Shown here one piece after another: positions 35,273-48,163 of a DNA stretch of 64,000 nt (positions are counted from its first letter, which is position 1; every line of letters starts with the position of its first letter). The notes beneath the pieces are model-generated. The model saw only the letters and a list, made by a program, of their open reading frames with translations. It did no database searches and was not told the origin of the DNA. Made by a program: the position numbers and the translations under genes. This DNA is from Ustulina deusta (Eukaryota; Ascomycota; Sordariomycetes; Xylariales; Xylariaceae), in assembly GCA_023159155.1 (NCBI GenBank), contig JAJNNX010000072.1, positions 153,331-217,330 on the forward strand, in the 5' to 3' direction.

Positions 35273-37939
35273 CTACTTTTGTTTAAAACTAAAAGTTTAA
35301 ATATAGTTTTATTTTAAAGTTATTAATAATATTAGATTTATATAGTTTTTTTATATTATATTGCTTTATTATTATTTTTATAATTACTTATAAATTTATT
35401 AGCTATTATTATATATATTTATTTTTATAATTTTATAAAAAGTCTAAAAGCTTTTTTATAAGTTTTATAAAATTAGTTAAGTTTAATTAGTATATTTTTA
35501 AAATTTTAAGCTATATATTAAATATTATTAGAATTGCAACTTTTTTAAACAACCTAATATTATAACTTTTTGCTTTTTTTATATATTTTTAATTGTTTGA
35601 TTTGTTTAATTTTAAATTTTGTTTTATTATTAATATTTTTAGTTAAAAGTAGTAATTAGATTTATTAAAATAAAAAATTATTGCTTGCTTTTTATAATTA
35701 ATTAGTATAGAATAGGTTTTTTATTTTATAAAAGTTAAACAAATTAAAAATATAGCTAAATTTTTGTTTTTTTAAAATCTTAAAAAGTCCGATTAACTAG
35801 AAATCTAATCTAGTAATTAATACTTATATTATAAAACTTTTTTTTTAAAAAAAAACTTTATTTTTTATTTTAAAATCTATTAGGCGTTTTTTTTTATTAG
35901 TTTATAGCTTGTATTATTTTTATATAAAAATTGCTATATTATATATTATTTTTTTAAATATTTTAAGTTTAGCAAACTAGTTTAAATATTTATTATTTAG
36001 TATTAAAATTTATAATAGTTTTATTAATATTTACTGTTAGAAAATTTTATGTTTTAATTCTTATTGCTATTTTTAGTAATAATATATTAATTAATAAATA
36101 TTATAAAAAATTATATATAAAGTTTAAAACAAAAAAATAAATATTTTAATTATTTTAATATTTATTAATATAAAAATAAAATTGCTAGTCTAGTTTTTAA
36201 TTAGTTAATTTTATTGCTTTTTAGGTTTAAAAATAATAAATATTATTAAAACAGTATTTAATACTTATAAAACTATTAATTATTGCTATAAACTTAAAAA
36301 TAAATAGTTTTATATTATTTAATATTTATATATTTAGTATATTAAAAAATTTATATAAACTTTTATAATATTATATAGCTAATAATTTTGTAATATTTGT
36401 TTTTTTGCTAAATAAAATTATAATAAAATAATTAAACTTATTTATAAATATTTATATATAGTTATAACTTTATTAGTTAAATAATATATTTTTACTATTT
36501 ATTATTATATATTGCTATACTATAGCTAATATAAATAATAAATAAAAAAAACTAAAAGTTTTATTTTATAATATTTTATTTTTTTTATAATTATAATAAT
36601 TATATATATATTATTTATAATTATATTTTAAATAAAACTAGTAATATTTTTATTTTAATATTTTAATTATTTTATATTAATTTTAGTATATAATAATTAA
36701 AAATATACAAATTTTTTAAATTAAAGTTATATAAAAAAAAATTTTTTTTATTTAAAGTAATTTTAAGTATATATAGCTTTTTGTTTTTATTTTTTAGATT
36801 TTATAGCTAATTCTTTTATTTAATTAAGTTTATTAGGTTAGCTTTTTATAAAGTATTAAATAAAAAGTCTATAGTTAATATAAAACTTAGTATTTTATTA
36901 AGCAGAACTAATATTATTATTTATTTTTTAATTTTTTTAGTTTTAATTATAAAAAGTTTAATTATTTTTTTTAATAAAGTATTAGTTATTATATTTTTTT
37001 ATTTTAATTAGTATTAAAAAATAATATTAAAATTTAATAAAAAGTTAGCTTAATATATTTATTATATTAATAAAATCTATTTATTTAAAAAATATAATAA
37101 AACTTAATAATTAGTTATTATAAAAAACTTAGTTTTAAAAAGCTTTAAGTAATAATATTTTAAAATTTATATTATTACTAAAAATTTATAGTTTTAAATT
37201 AAATAAGCTTATTTAATTAATATTATTGTTTTAAAAAAATATTTTATAAGTTTTTAGGTTATATTTTTTTATTATATTATATAAAATATTTATTTTTATT
37301 TATATTAGTTAGCTAGGCCTAAAAAAAGCTAGAATAAATATTTTATAAACTAATAGTTTTATATATTTAAAAGCTTATTTTTGTTTTAGTCCTATTATAA
37401 ATAGTTTATTTTTTTTAATAATTAATTTAAAAAAGTAGCAATTTTATTAGTATAATAAATAAATATATAAATATAATTATAAAGCCTAAAAAACAACTAA
37501 ATTAACTTAATATTTTTAAAATTATTAAAATTTTAATTTAGAATTATTTAGATTTTTATAAAGTTAATTTTAATTTTTACTTTAGTTTTTATAACTATTT
37601 TTTTATAATAAGTTTAATACTATTTTTTAGTTTTAAAATAAATTAAAATATTATTTATACAAATATTTATAAATTTATTTAAAAGTTTTTAAATTTATAT
37701 ATTAATAAAAGCTTACTACTAAACAGGTTTTATTTTTAAACTAAATAATAAAACTTTTTATTAAAATATTTTTTTATAAGTTTAAAAAAAAAAATAATAT
37801 AATTTTATAATTAATAATAATTAATAAAAAGTTTTAATAATATCTAATTTTATAAATTAAATAATATTATAATCATTAAATATAATATTATTAATATTTA
37901 AAACTAATATAATTTAATTTTTTAAATATATATTTTTTT

Positions 37940-38192
37940 TGTTAGGTGGCTAGGGGGTACAATATCGTACGTAACAAAGAGGTAAGATAAATAATTATAT
38001 ATATCGATCTATTTTTTTAATTATCCGTACAAAAGTAAGACTTTTATATAAAGGATTCTTATATAGTAAGGAAATTCTGCATATATATACTGCTTACGCA
38101 ATTGGACTAATAGCTAATTGCTAGTATTATATAAATAGTCTTATATATAGTTAGTAGTAGCTTTGTATATAGTTAATATTATTATTACAATA
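37940..38192. repeat. Left LTR of LTR3 (253 bp)
   Basis: It begins TGTTAGGTGGCTAGGGGGTA, and its right end is TATTATTACAATA. It aligns across its whole length with 44921-45173. It is clearly less RIP-damaged than its partner at its left end. Confidence 0.88.
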
Positions 38193-38367
38193 TTGGCTCT
38201 TTTTTTTTTTGATTGTAGCGTATTTTTGTATAACTATTAAAAAAATAAAAAAAAATTCTAAATGTAAAAAAAATATAGACTATAGTATATAGCTAATCCA
38301 TAGCTAATAGAATTATTTAATAATATATTAAATTGCTATTTTTTTAAAAAACTTTTTATAGTTTATT

Positions 38368-38456
38368 TATTATATATAACTGCTTTTTATATATAACTGC
38401 TTTCTATATATAATTGCTTTTTATATATAATTGCTTTTTATATACTTTTTAGAAAT
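38368..38456 (+). repeat. 18-bp tandem repeat, about four copies
   Basis: The unit TATATATAACTGCTTTTT is repeated with C-to-T variants in the third and fourth copies. It lies inside LTR3. Confidence 0.75.
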
Positions 38457-38618
38457 GTTTAAAATTAAATAAAGCGTAATATTTATAACTATTATATATA
38501 AAATAGGCCGCTTTTATATTGCTTTTTTTTTTTTTTTAGGCGTATATACACACACACCTATATATATACACACATATATATATATATATATTGTACGTAT
38601 GCTTTAGCTATTATATAA

Positions 38619-38709
38619 TAGTAGTAGTAATAATAGTAGTAGTAGTAGTAATAGTATTATTAGTAGTAGTAGTACTATTACTATTATTGCTATTACTACT
38701 ATTATTATT
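38619..38709 (+). repeat. Trinucleotide repeat with inverted symmetry
   Basis: TAG/TAA-type triplets (TAGTAGTAG...) run into their complement (ACTATTACTATTATT). The block is therefore both a microsatellite and a potential hairpin. Open frames over it are low complexity. Confidence 0.75.
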
Positions 38710-39119
38710 ATATATAAAGCTTTTTTATTGTTTTAAATATTGTACTAATAGCAATTTAAGCAGTACTATTAGTAATAGTAATAATAATAGTATATTTACT
38801 GCTGCTCTTACTTACTTATGTTTAGCGCTGCTTATTTTAAGTAATATTTTATAGTTTTAAAATTTTATTTATATAAAAAATAATAGCTATATAAAAATAT
38901 ATAGCTTTTTTATAAAAAGTTAGGCCTATTAAGCCTTTATATAAACTTTTTATATAAATATATATATATTTTTAGTTTTTATTTTTATATAAATAATTTT
39001 TAATATATTTAATAACTAATATGTTTTATTATATAATAAAATAAAAAAAGTATTATTATTACTATTTTATTTATTAATATTATATTTTAAGTATTATTAT
39101 TAAATATTTTTATAAATGT

Positions 39120-39400
39120 TTAAGCTAAGTTTATTTGCTAAAAAAGCTATTTTTGGGCTATTTTAGTCTAAAGTTAGGGGGTAGTATTTTTGCTTTGTAC
39201 GGATGGTCTGTGCGGCAGCTGCTGCTATTATACTGGGGTGCTGTTTTTGGCGTGTTGTTAGGTCCCTAGTTTCTAAGGGGGTACGTATAGCGCTTGCGTT
39301 TGGCGCTTGTATGGAGCGTAATGCTCTAACTGTGGTTAGAGGAGGGGGGGGGGGGGGGGGTAGTTATACGTTGGCCTTTCGGGGTATGAATAAATTTTTG
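39120..39400 (+). other. G-rich, little-mutated patch inside LTR3 with a 17-G run
   Basis: About 280 bp with clearly higher GC than the surroundings and strand asymmetry (G far more frequent than C). It includes an uninterrupted run of 17 G at 39344-39360. The open frame 39203-39445 over it has no recognisable features. Confidence 0.6.
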
Positions 39401-42400
39401 TTGTTTTTTTTATGCTTTTTTATTTTTTTTAATATTTATATATAATGTTTGCCTTTTTATATATAGCCTAATTATTAGCTATTTTTTATTATATAAATAT
39501 ATTTTTTATAGTTTTTTAATAAATATTTTAATTTATATAAGCAGTTTATTAATAAAAATTAAAGTTTTTAATATTTAGTTTAAAGTATGCTTAATAAATA
39601 TATTTACTAGATTATTTTTATTATTAATTTATTATATTTTAGAAAATTTTTTTTTTTTATATAATTTTTAAAAAAATATAATATTAATTATTAGTTTTTT
39701 TTTTTATATTATTTTTAGTTTAACTAAATAATTATATAATAATTTTAAATTTAAATATAAAATAATAAGTATTAAAAATAAGTTAAGTACTTTTATAATT
39801 TTTTAAAAAGTTATATAAAAAGTAATAATATTATTAAAGCTATTTATTATATTATATAATTTACTAGCTAAAATATTTTATATAACTTATTTATATTTGT
39901 TTAAATTTTAATATATAATATTTTTTTTAATTTTAAAATTTAGGTTTATTATATTTTTTATATAAGTTTTAATTATTAATATAATAATAAAGCTAAATTA
40001 AAAAATTATATTTATATTGTTTATAAATAAGCTATTTACAAAAATAAATAATTTTATATAATAAAAATTAAATAAAATAAATATAAATTTTTAAATTAGA
40101 TTATTTTTTTGCTATTTAATCTATTTATTTAATATTTTAATATTATATAATTATAGCTTAGTTATTTAAGCTATAATAATAAAGTTATATATAGTTTTTA
40201 GTTAGTATATATTACTAATATATATTTTTTAGGCTTATTAAAAAATATAAGCTTAAATAAACTTTTTTATATAAGGGTTAATTTTAGCTAAATTTTTGGT
40301 TTAGTTTTTTTAAATTATTATAATATTATATTTATATAAAAAAATCTTTTTATTATTAAATTTAATTAAATAGTTAAGAAATAAAGTTTTTTTTAGTTTT
40401 ATATAAAGTTTTCTTTGCTAAAATTTTTTTTTTTTATATATTAAAAAGTTCGGAGTTATAAAGCTTAAAATATTATTTGTTTATATTTTAGTTATTTTAA
40501 AAATATTTAAGCTATTATATATAAATAATAAGCATAAGTTATATATAAATATTTATATTTTAAGTTTTTTTTAGTAGTATTAATAATAAGTTTTAAACTA
40601 ATATAACTTAGATTTAGCTAGGCTATATAAAAGTTATATAATTTATAAAATAGTTTTTAAAAAATATTTGTTTTTTAGTTCTAAAAATAAATAAATATAA
40701 ATATTGCGCAATAGTTTATTTTCTAACTAAATATAAGCTTAAATAATATTTTTAAGCTTGCACAATATTTTAAAGTTATATATAAAAATAGGTTTAAGGG
40801 CTAAGATTAGTTATTAGTTTATTTATTAGATTATTAGTAATTAGGTTAAAACTATACTTTTTTTAGTATTATTATATTTTTATATAACTAGTTTTAATTT
40901 TTTATATAGCTTAATATTTTTATTTTTTATTTTTTATATAAAGCAAGATTTAAAAATATTTCTTTTTTATATATATTTAGGTTATATATAATAAACTTAA
41001 AAATATTTTATATAACAAGTTTATTAATTTTTATTATATTTAACTTTTTAAATAGTTTTTTAAAAGTTATAATAATCCTATTTATATAAAGTTTGGTTGC
41101 TAGCTTAAAGGCTTAATATTTTTTTGTAATTAAAAAAGTCTATAGTATTTAGGTGTTATATAATAAATATATAGCAGGTTTTTTTTTTAGCTAGCTATAT
41201 TTTTTTTGTATTACTATTAGTTATATTGGTTATATATTATTATTTTTTATATTTTTAGTTTAGGCATTTTTTATATAGTAATATAGTTTAATTTATATAT
41301 AGCAAAAATATATTAGCTTATTTATTAAAGCAATAATTATATTTAATTTTTTAATTGCTTTAATTTTATATAGGCCTTCCTATTTTTTTTTTTTTTTTTT
41401 ATATTAGAACTTTATTATAAAAAAAAAATATAAATATATTATATAAAAATAGTTTATTTTATTTCTTAATTATATAGTTAATTTTAATTTTTATATAGTT
41501 TTTATATAATATTTTTATTACGTTTTAAATAGCTGCTACTTTTTATATAAGGGTTAAAAAAAAAAAAATCTTTATTAATATATAGGTATGTTTTAAAAAT
41601 AAAAAAAATTAATATAAAACTATTTAGTCCAGCTATATTATTTAATGCTTTAATTGCTATTTATAAAATTAATTTATTATTTGTTTATATATTAATCTTT
41701 TTTTAAAAAATATTATATATATATTTTAATAATTTATATGCTTGTTTTATTTTTTTAATTGCTTAATATACTTTAATAAATATTTTGTAGTATTATATCT
41801 TTATTATTTTTATATATTTTTTAAATTTGTTTAATAAAAAATTTATTTTTAGGTTATATATAATATTATTAAAAGGTTTTTAATAAATATTAATCTAGTA
41901 TTTATATAATATTTTTTATATATTTTATATAAATATAGATTTTAAAAAAATAGCTGTTTAAAATAATATTATAATATTAATTATATATAGTATGTTTTAG
42001 TTTTTTATTTATATAATATTTATAATTATTTTATAGTTAAATTTATAATTATTTTTAATTATAAACTTAAAGCAGTATAAAGTTTTATTATATATTTAAT
42101 AATAATAATAGAACTTTTAGATTTTTTCTAAAATTAGCTATTTAATTTTATATTTTATATAAATTAATATTTTATATAATTTTTTTATATAAAAATGCCT
42201 AAAATATTTATATAAGCGCTATAGTTTAACTTTAATAAAATAACTAGCTGTTTTATATAAGTAAATATTAAAAAAAAAATAGCCTTATTTATATATAATA
42301 AAAAAAGTACTTTTATTTTTTTATATAATAATATTTTTTGTATTATTAAAGTAGGCTTTTAAGTAGTTTATATTCTTTAGTAAAAATAAAAATAAAATAA

Positions 42401-44920
42401 AAATATTTAATATATAAAAAATTATATAACTAATTTTATTATTAATTTTTATTATATTAATTAAAATTATTATATAATTTTTACTAAAGCTTATTTTAGC
42501 TATTCTAAGCGTTTATATAATTTTTATATTAGGGTTTTTTTATATATATACCTTTATTTATAGCTTTTTTATAGTTAAAAACTTTAAAATATTTATATTT
42601 TAAATAATACTTTAGTATTTTATATAATACTAGTTATCTAATATAAATTAGTTTAAAAGCTAGTTTATTATTATTATTTAAATATTTTTTTAAGTTATAT
42701 AATATATAAATATATTATTTATAATATATTATATTATATTTTTATTATATATATTAAAATTTTTTTTTTTATTATTATTATATAAGTTTAAATAACTTTT
42801 ATATTTAGTAAAATAAATAAAAAATTTTGCTAAAGTTAATTTATTATTAAACATTATTTTATATATATTAAAATATTAGCTTTTTATATAAGCTTTTTTT
42901 TAAAAAGTATAGTTTATTAATTAATATTTTTTTTTTTAGTAAATAAAATATTTCTTATTTATATAAACATTTTTTTAAGAATAAATATTTATATAATTTT
43001 AGCTAAAGTATTATTTTTAAAAATTATAGAAGTATTGTTTAATATTTTTATATTATATAAAGTAGCAATTAGTATAGTTATATCGCTTATTTATATAATA
43101 AATATTTTTTGCTTTTTATACAAAATATTTATTTAATAGGTTGCCTTTAATTCGGAAGTATAAACAAAAGTTAAAAAAGAAACCTTTAAATATAAGTTTT
43201 TAAAAAATAAGTACTGTTTTAAATTTTGGCATACTTTTGTATGCTTATATAATAGTTATACTAAAATATATTTCTTTTAAATATTTTATTTTAAGTATTT
43301 TTTATATTTTTAATAGTTTATTAATTATAACTTTTAATATTTCGTATAAAAAAAGGTTTTTTATTTATTTATATACTTATATAAAAATAATATTAGTCTA
43401 GTCCGTTTAATACTAATTATAGTTTATAACTATATTAAAATATAAGTTTATAATATTATATATATATTTTTTTATATATAATTAGAACTAATATAATATA
43501 TATAATAGTTTTTTATACAATTAATTAAAATAGCTAGAAATATTATATAAAACTATTTTTTTATAATTTTTATTTTATAGCAAAAATTAACAAACTATTA
43601 TATTTTATTATAAAACAGATCGTATAGCTTTTCAAAATAGTTTTTTTTTTTTGCTAAATCTTTAAAAATATTTAATATTTTATTACTAAAATAATACTAT
43701 TTTAAATATTATATATAAATAAGATCTAAATATAAAATATAAGTACTTTTATATCTAGTATTATATAAAATATTAATTATTTAAAAGTTTATAAAAAATA
43801 TTATAAAACTAAGTATTTTATTATATATTAGAAATATAGTATATTTCTGGCTTATATAACTAAGTTATTAATTAATATAAAAAATAAGTAGCGTTCTATA
43901 GTTAAAAATATTTTTTAAAAGTGTACTTTTAATACTTTATTATTATATAGTAGTATATTATTTTAAGTTAAAAATCTTTTTTAACTTTATATATAGAAAT
44001 CTTTTTAAAATTATATTCTAGTTTTAGGGGTAAATACTATAGAACTATTCTATTATATAAAAAGGTTTTTATTATTATAGTTTTAACTAAAGAGTTGCTA
44101 ATTTAAAATAAAAAATACTAGTAATATTTAGGATTATTATATAAAAAGTTAAAGTTTATATGCTAGAACATATTTGCTTTTTATAAATCGTATAATATAG
44201 TTTTTTTTTAAACGCTTTGCTAGCTCTTAGTTTAAAATACTTTTTATATAAAATATATTATATATTTTTATAATAATTTTATTATTAATTATTTATAACA
44301 TTTATAGTCTAGCTAACTTAATATTTTTTATTAGTATTTTTTAAAAGTTTTTTAATTTATATAAAGTTTAGCTATACTTAATATATAAATATATAGCCTA
44401 TATATTGATTTTTTTTCTAGTTGCTATACAAAGGTTATATAAAATATTATTATATACGTAAAAATTAATTATTTTTTATATAGTAGTTAAAAAAATACTA
44501 ATATACTTAGCAATTTTTTTAGCTATAAACTTATATAAAAAGTTAATCAAAAATATTAAGGGTTATTTTTTAGGAGCTTTAGCGTTTTTATATATTTACT
44601 TTTAATAGTTTTTATACAATTAGCTATTATCCGATATATTTATAAATATAAAAAATAAAAATAAAAAAGTTTAATTATAATATAAACTTTTGCGTAGTTT
44701 ATACAATAATAATCAAAAAATAACATAATTATGCGTTATTAATTATATTTTTATATAAAAACTAAACTAAAATACAAATAGGTAATTAATCTCTTTTTTT
44801 TTATTAGCCTATTGCTAAAGGAACTAGAATACAATACAAAATACGCAGTCTATATAACCAGGTTAAGATTCCGTTTTTACTTTTGCTAATTTATATTTTT
44901 TAGCTAAAAACACTAATTAA

Positions 44921-45173
44921 TATTAAATAGCTAAAAGGTACAATATTATATATAACAAAAAAATAAAATAAATAACTATATATATTGATCTATTTTTCTA
45001 ACTATCTTTACAAAAATAAAACTTTTATACAGAAGATTTTTATATAGTAAAGGAATTCTATATATATACACTGCCTACACAATTAAACTAACAGCTAATT
45101 ACTAGTATTATATAAATAGTCTTGTATGCAGTTAGCAGTAGCCTTATGCGCAGTTAACACTATTATTACAACA
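44921..45173. repeat. Right LTR of LTR3 (253 bp)
   Basis: It starts TATTAAATAGCTAAAAGGTA and ends ATTATTACAACA, followed by TTTTT, which is continuous with E3 sequence. Confidence 0.88.
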
Positions 45174-47923
45174 TTTTTATTAATAATTAATTATAAACTT
45201 ATATTTAATTAATTTAAGTTTAAATATAAATAAAATAAAAATAATATTTAAGTTTATATTTTGTTTAATAAAGTTTATAACTAGCAGCTTATTTATAAAC
45301 TTTTTTTTAAATAAAATAAATTATATAAATATATAATATTAATAAAAACTAAAAGTATATTTTTTATTATTAAGTTTTAATATTATATTAAATTTTAGTT
45401 ATAATAATAGTAAAATTTTAGATTTTTTTTTAAAAAAAACCTTTTTAAATATAATAATTAAAAAAATAAAAAGTTTTATATTAGCTATATATATTAAGGG
45501 TTTTTTTTTTTAAATAAAATTAGTTTATTATTAAAAGTTTTTTATAAAACTACTTAGTTAATTTAAGTTTATTTTTTTTATAAAATATTAATTATTTTTA
45601 AATTTTTTTTAAATAGCTTAGTATAACTATTTTTAGTTGTTATAAACTTAATTATAATAAGTTTTTTTAAAGTTTTTTTAATTAGTTATTTTATTTTATT
45701 TTAATAGAAATAATTTTAAAAATTTTATATAATTTTTTTAATAATAGCTTGGTTTTTTTTTTTTTTAGAAGTTATTATATAGACTTTTTTTGTTTTAAAT
45801 TTAGAAGTTCTAGGTTTTTTTTTGGTTTTTTTAGTTTTAGTTATTTTTAAAAAATTGTTTTAATATTTAATAATATTTTTTTAACACTTAATTATATTAA
45901 TTTATATTTTTTTATATTTTTAAGTTTATGTTTTATTATTTATAACTAAAAAGTTTAACTATAATTATTAATAAAAATTAAACTAATAAAAATAAATTAT
46001 TTAGTTAAATTAATTATTATTTTTAGGTTTTTATTAAAATATTTTGTTTTATTAACTATTTAATATTAATAATAATATTATAACTAAAATAAATAATTTA
46101 AAATATTTAGTTTTTAAATTATTAATTATTAATTTTTATAATATATATTAAATATTTATAAATTTTATTAACTATCTTGCTTTAATAGTTATAAAACTTT
46201 TAAAGTTTAATTAATTAAACTATTTTTATTTTTAATTATTATTTAATTTATTATATAAACTTATAGCTAATTATTAAAAAAATATAAGTTTTAATATTAT
46301 ATAAAACTAAAATTTTTATTTTAATATTATTAATTTATAATTAAATAAATATTTTAAAAATAATTAATTTATTTTAGTTATATATTTTAGCTAAAATAAA
46401 TAAAAAAACTAAAAAAAAAACTTTTGTTAGTTTTATTTATTTTTTAAATTAAATAAATTATTAAAGCTATTTTTATTAAAGCTTTTTTTTATTAATTAAA
46501 TATTTAAAATTTTAAGCTTTTAATTAAAATAGTTAATTAATATATTTTTTTTTATTATAAATAAAACAAGTTTTATTATTTTAATAAGCTTTTTTTTTTT
46601 TTATAGTTAATGTTTATTTTAATTATTTAAATTAGATTTTTGCTTAATTAAACTAATAAGTTTAGTTTATTAATAAATTTTATAAATTTATTTAATATTA
46701 TATATTAATTTAATAATTTTATTAATAAATAATTTATAAAAAATATTTAAATTTATAAAAATTTTATATAAGTTTTTTTTTTAAGTTTATATAAAAATAG
46801 TTTTATAATTTATATTTTTATTATAATTTAACTAATTAATATTTTTAAATTAAACTATTAAATATAAAAATAAATTTATTAATATTTTTATTAGTTTTAT
46901 ATATATAAATTTAAAATATTTTATAAATAATAATTATTTAATTAAAATTATAATAAATTATTAATAAAACTTAAATTATTTTAATAATATTATTAAATAA
47001 TTTTTTAATTAAATAAAAATATATTTTTATTAATTTTTTAATATATTTTTTTAATTACTTTATAATATATTAAAACTAGCTATTTTTAGTTTAGAACATA
47101 ATAATATTTTTATTTAGCTTTTTTATTAGTTTATAAACTTAATTATTAAATAAAGCTTTATTTTTTATAAACTTATTAAAATTAATTTTTTATATTTTAG
47201 TTTTTTTAATATAAATAAAGTTTAAAGCACTAAAAAATAAACTAATAAAACAAAAAATAAATAAAATAATAAAACTAAAAAGTTTAAAGTTAATATTTTT
47301 AAATATATTTTTTATTATTAAATTATAGTTATTTTTTAAAAATACTAAAATAAATATATTAAAAAATTAACGTTTTATTTTTTTTATTTATTAAAAAAGT
47401 TTTACTAGAACTAATATAAAATTGCAAGCTTATATAGCTATAATATTTAGTATTATATTTTTAAATATATTATTTATTTTAAATAGTTCTAGTTCTAATT
47501 TAAATTTTATTTTTTTAAGTTTTAATTTTTAATTTTTTTTAGATTTTTTTTTAAGTATTAGTTTGTTTAAAGCGTTTATAAAAAAGTTTAATGTTTAATT
47601 TTTTTTTTTTTTTTAAATTATTTAATAATAAAAAACTAACTATATTTAAAAATTAAAGTTATTCTAATTGTTTAAAAACTAAAAATAAAATAAAAATTTT
47701 TAAAGTTAAGTTTTTTATAAATTATTAGTTTTTAAATAATATAAAAATTAAAAATTTTATTAAAATTATATTAAAGTTAGATTTATATTATAAAATATAT
47801 AATTTTTTATATTAAATATATAATTAAAAAAAAAATTTTATTTATATTTTGCTAATTATAACAAAATAAAAAATTTATATTTATTAAACATTTATTAATA
47901 AATAATTAATAAGCTTAAAGTAG

Positions 47924-48158
47924 TATTATAATTAGTTAAATAAAGCTTTTATAGCTAGTTTATTAATATTATAAACAAAAACTTTAAACTAAAAAAAAAA
48001 AAAAAAAATTAAAGTTTATAAAATAAATAAATATAGACTTTATATATATAGCTGCAAAGTTAGGTTGGTTTATATATAGACTTTTTATTTTATTGCTATA
48101 TAGGTCTAGAGTTTTTATAAGTCTTGCTAAGACTGTATAGATTATATTAACTATTATA
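47924..48158 (-). repeat. 5' LTR of E3 (235 bp)
   Basis: This is the inverted LTR; inside it lies the E 5' internal sequence shared with 7784 onward, and outside it the ATAAG duplication. Confidence 0.88.
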
Positions 48159-48163
48159 ATAAG

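Larger units (their letters stand above)
37940..45173. mobile_element. LTR3: LTR retrotransposon nested in E3, superfamily unresolved
   Basis: It has LTRs of exactly equal length (37940-38192 and 44921-45173, 253 bp). The left LTR starts TGTTAGGTGGCTAGGGGGTA and is little mutated. The right LTR is its RIP-mutated counterpart (TATTAAATAGCTAAAAGGTA). The empty site is seen in E4 near 63085 (seven T), which fits a TTTTT target duplication. The interior of about 6.7 kb is A/T-dominated; I could not recognise pol domains on either strand. Several simple repeats lie just inside the left LTR (38.36-39.36 kb). Confidence 0.85.
35031..48158 (-). mobile_element. E3: complete Gypsy retrotransposon of family E, with nested element
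   Basis: LTRs 35031-35272 and 47924-48158 are flanked by an exact 5-bp duplication ATAAG (35026-35030 and 48159-48163), so this insertion is complete. It is inverted relative to E1 and E2. The internal region is split by another LTR element (37940-45173); without it E3 is about 5.9 kb. The RT/RNase H region lies near 37.3-37.5 kb on the minus strand. It is RIP-damaged with no reading frame. It separates the four-gene island from the kinase island. Confidence 0.92.

Noticed and set aside
38591..38854. Open frame rich in valine and leucine
   Set aside because: It is translated from a trinucleotide repeat within LTR3.
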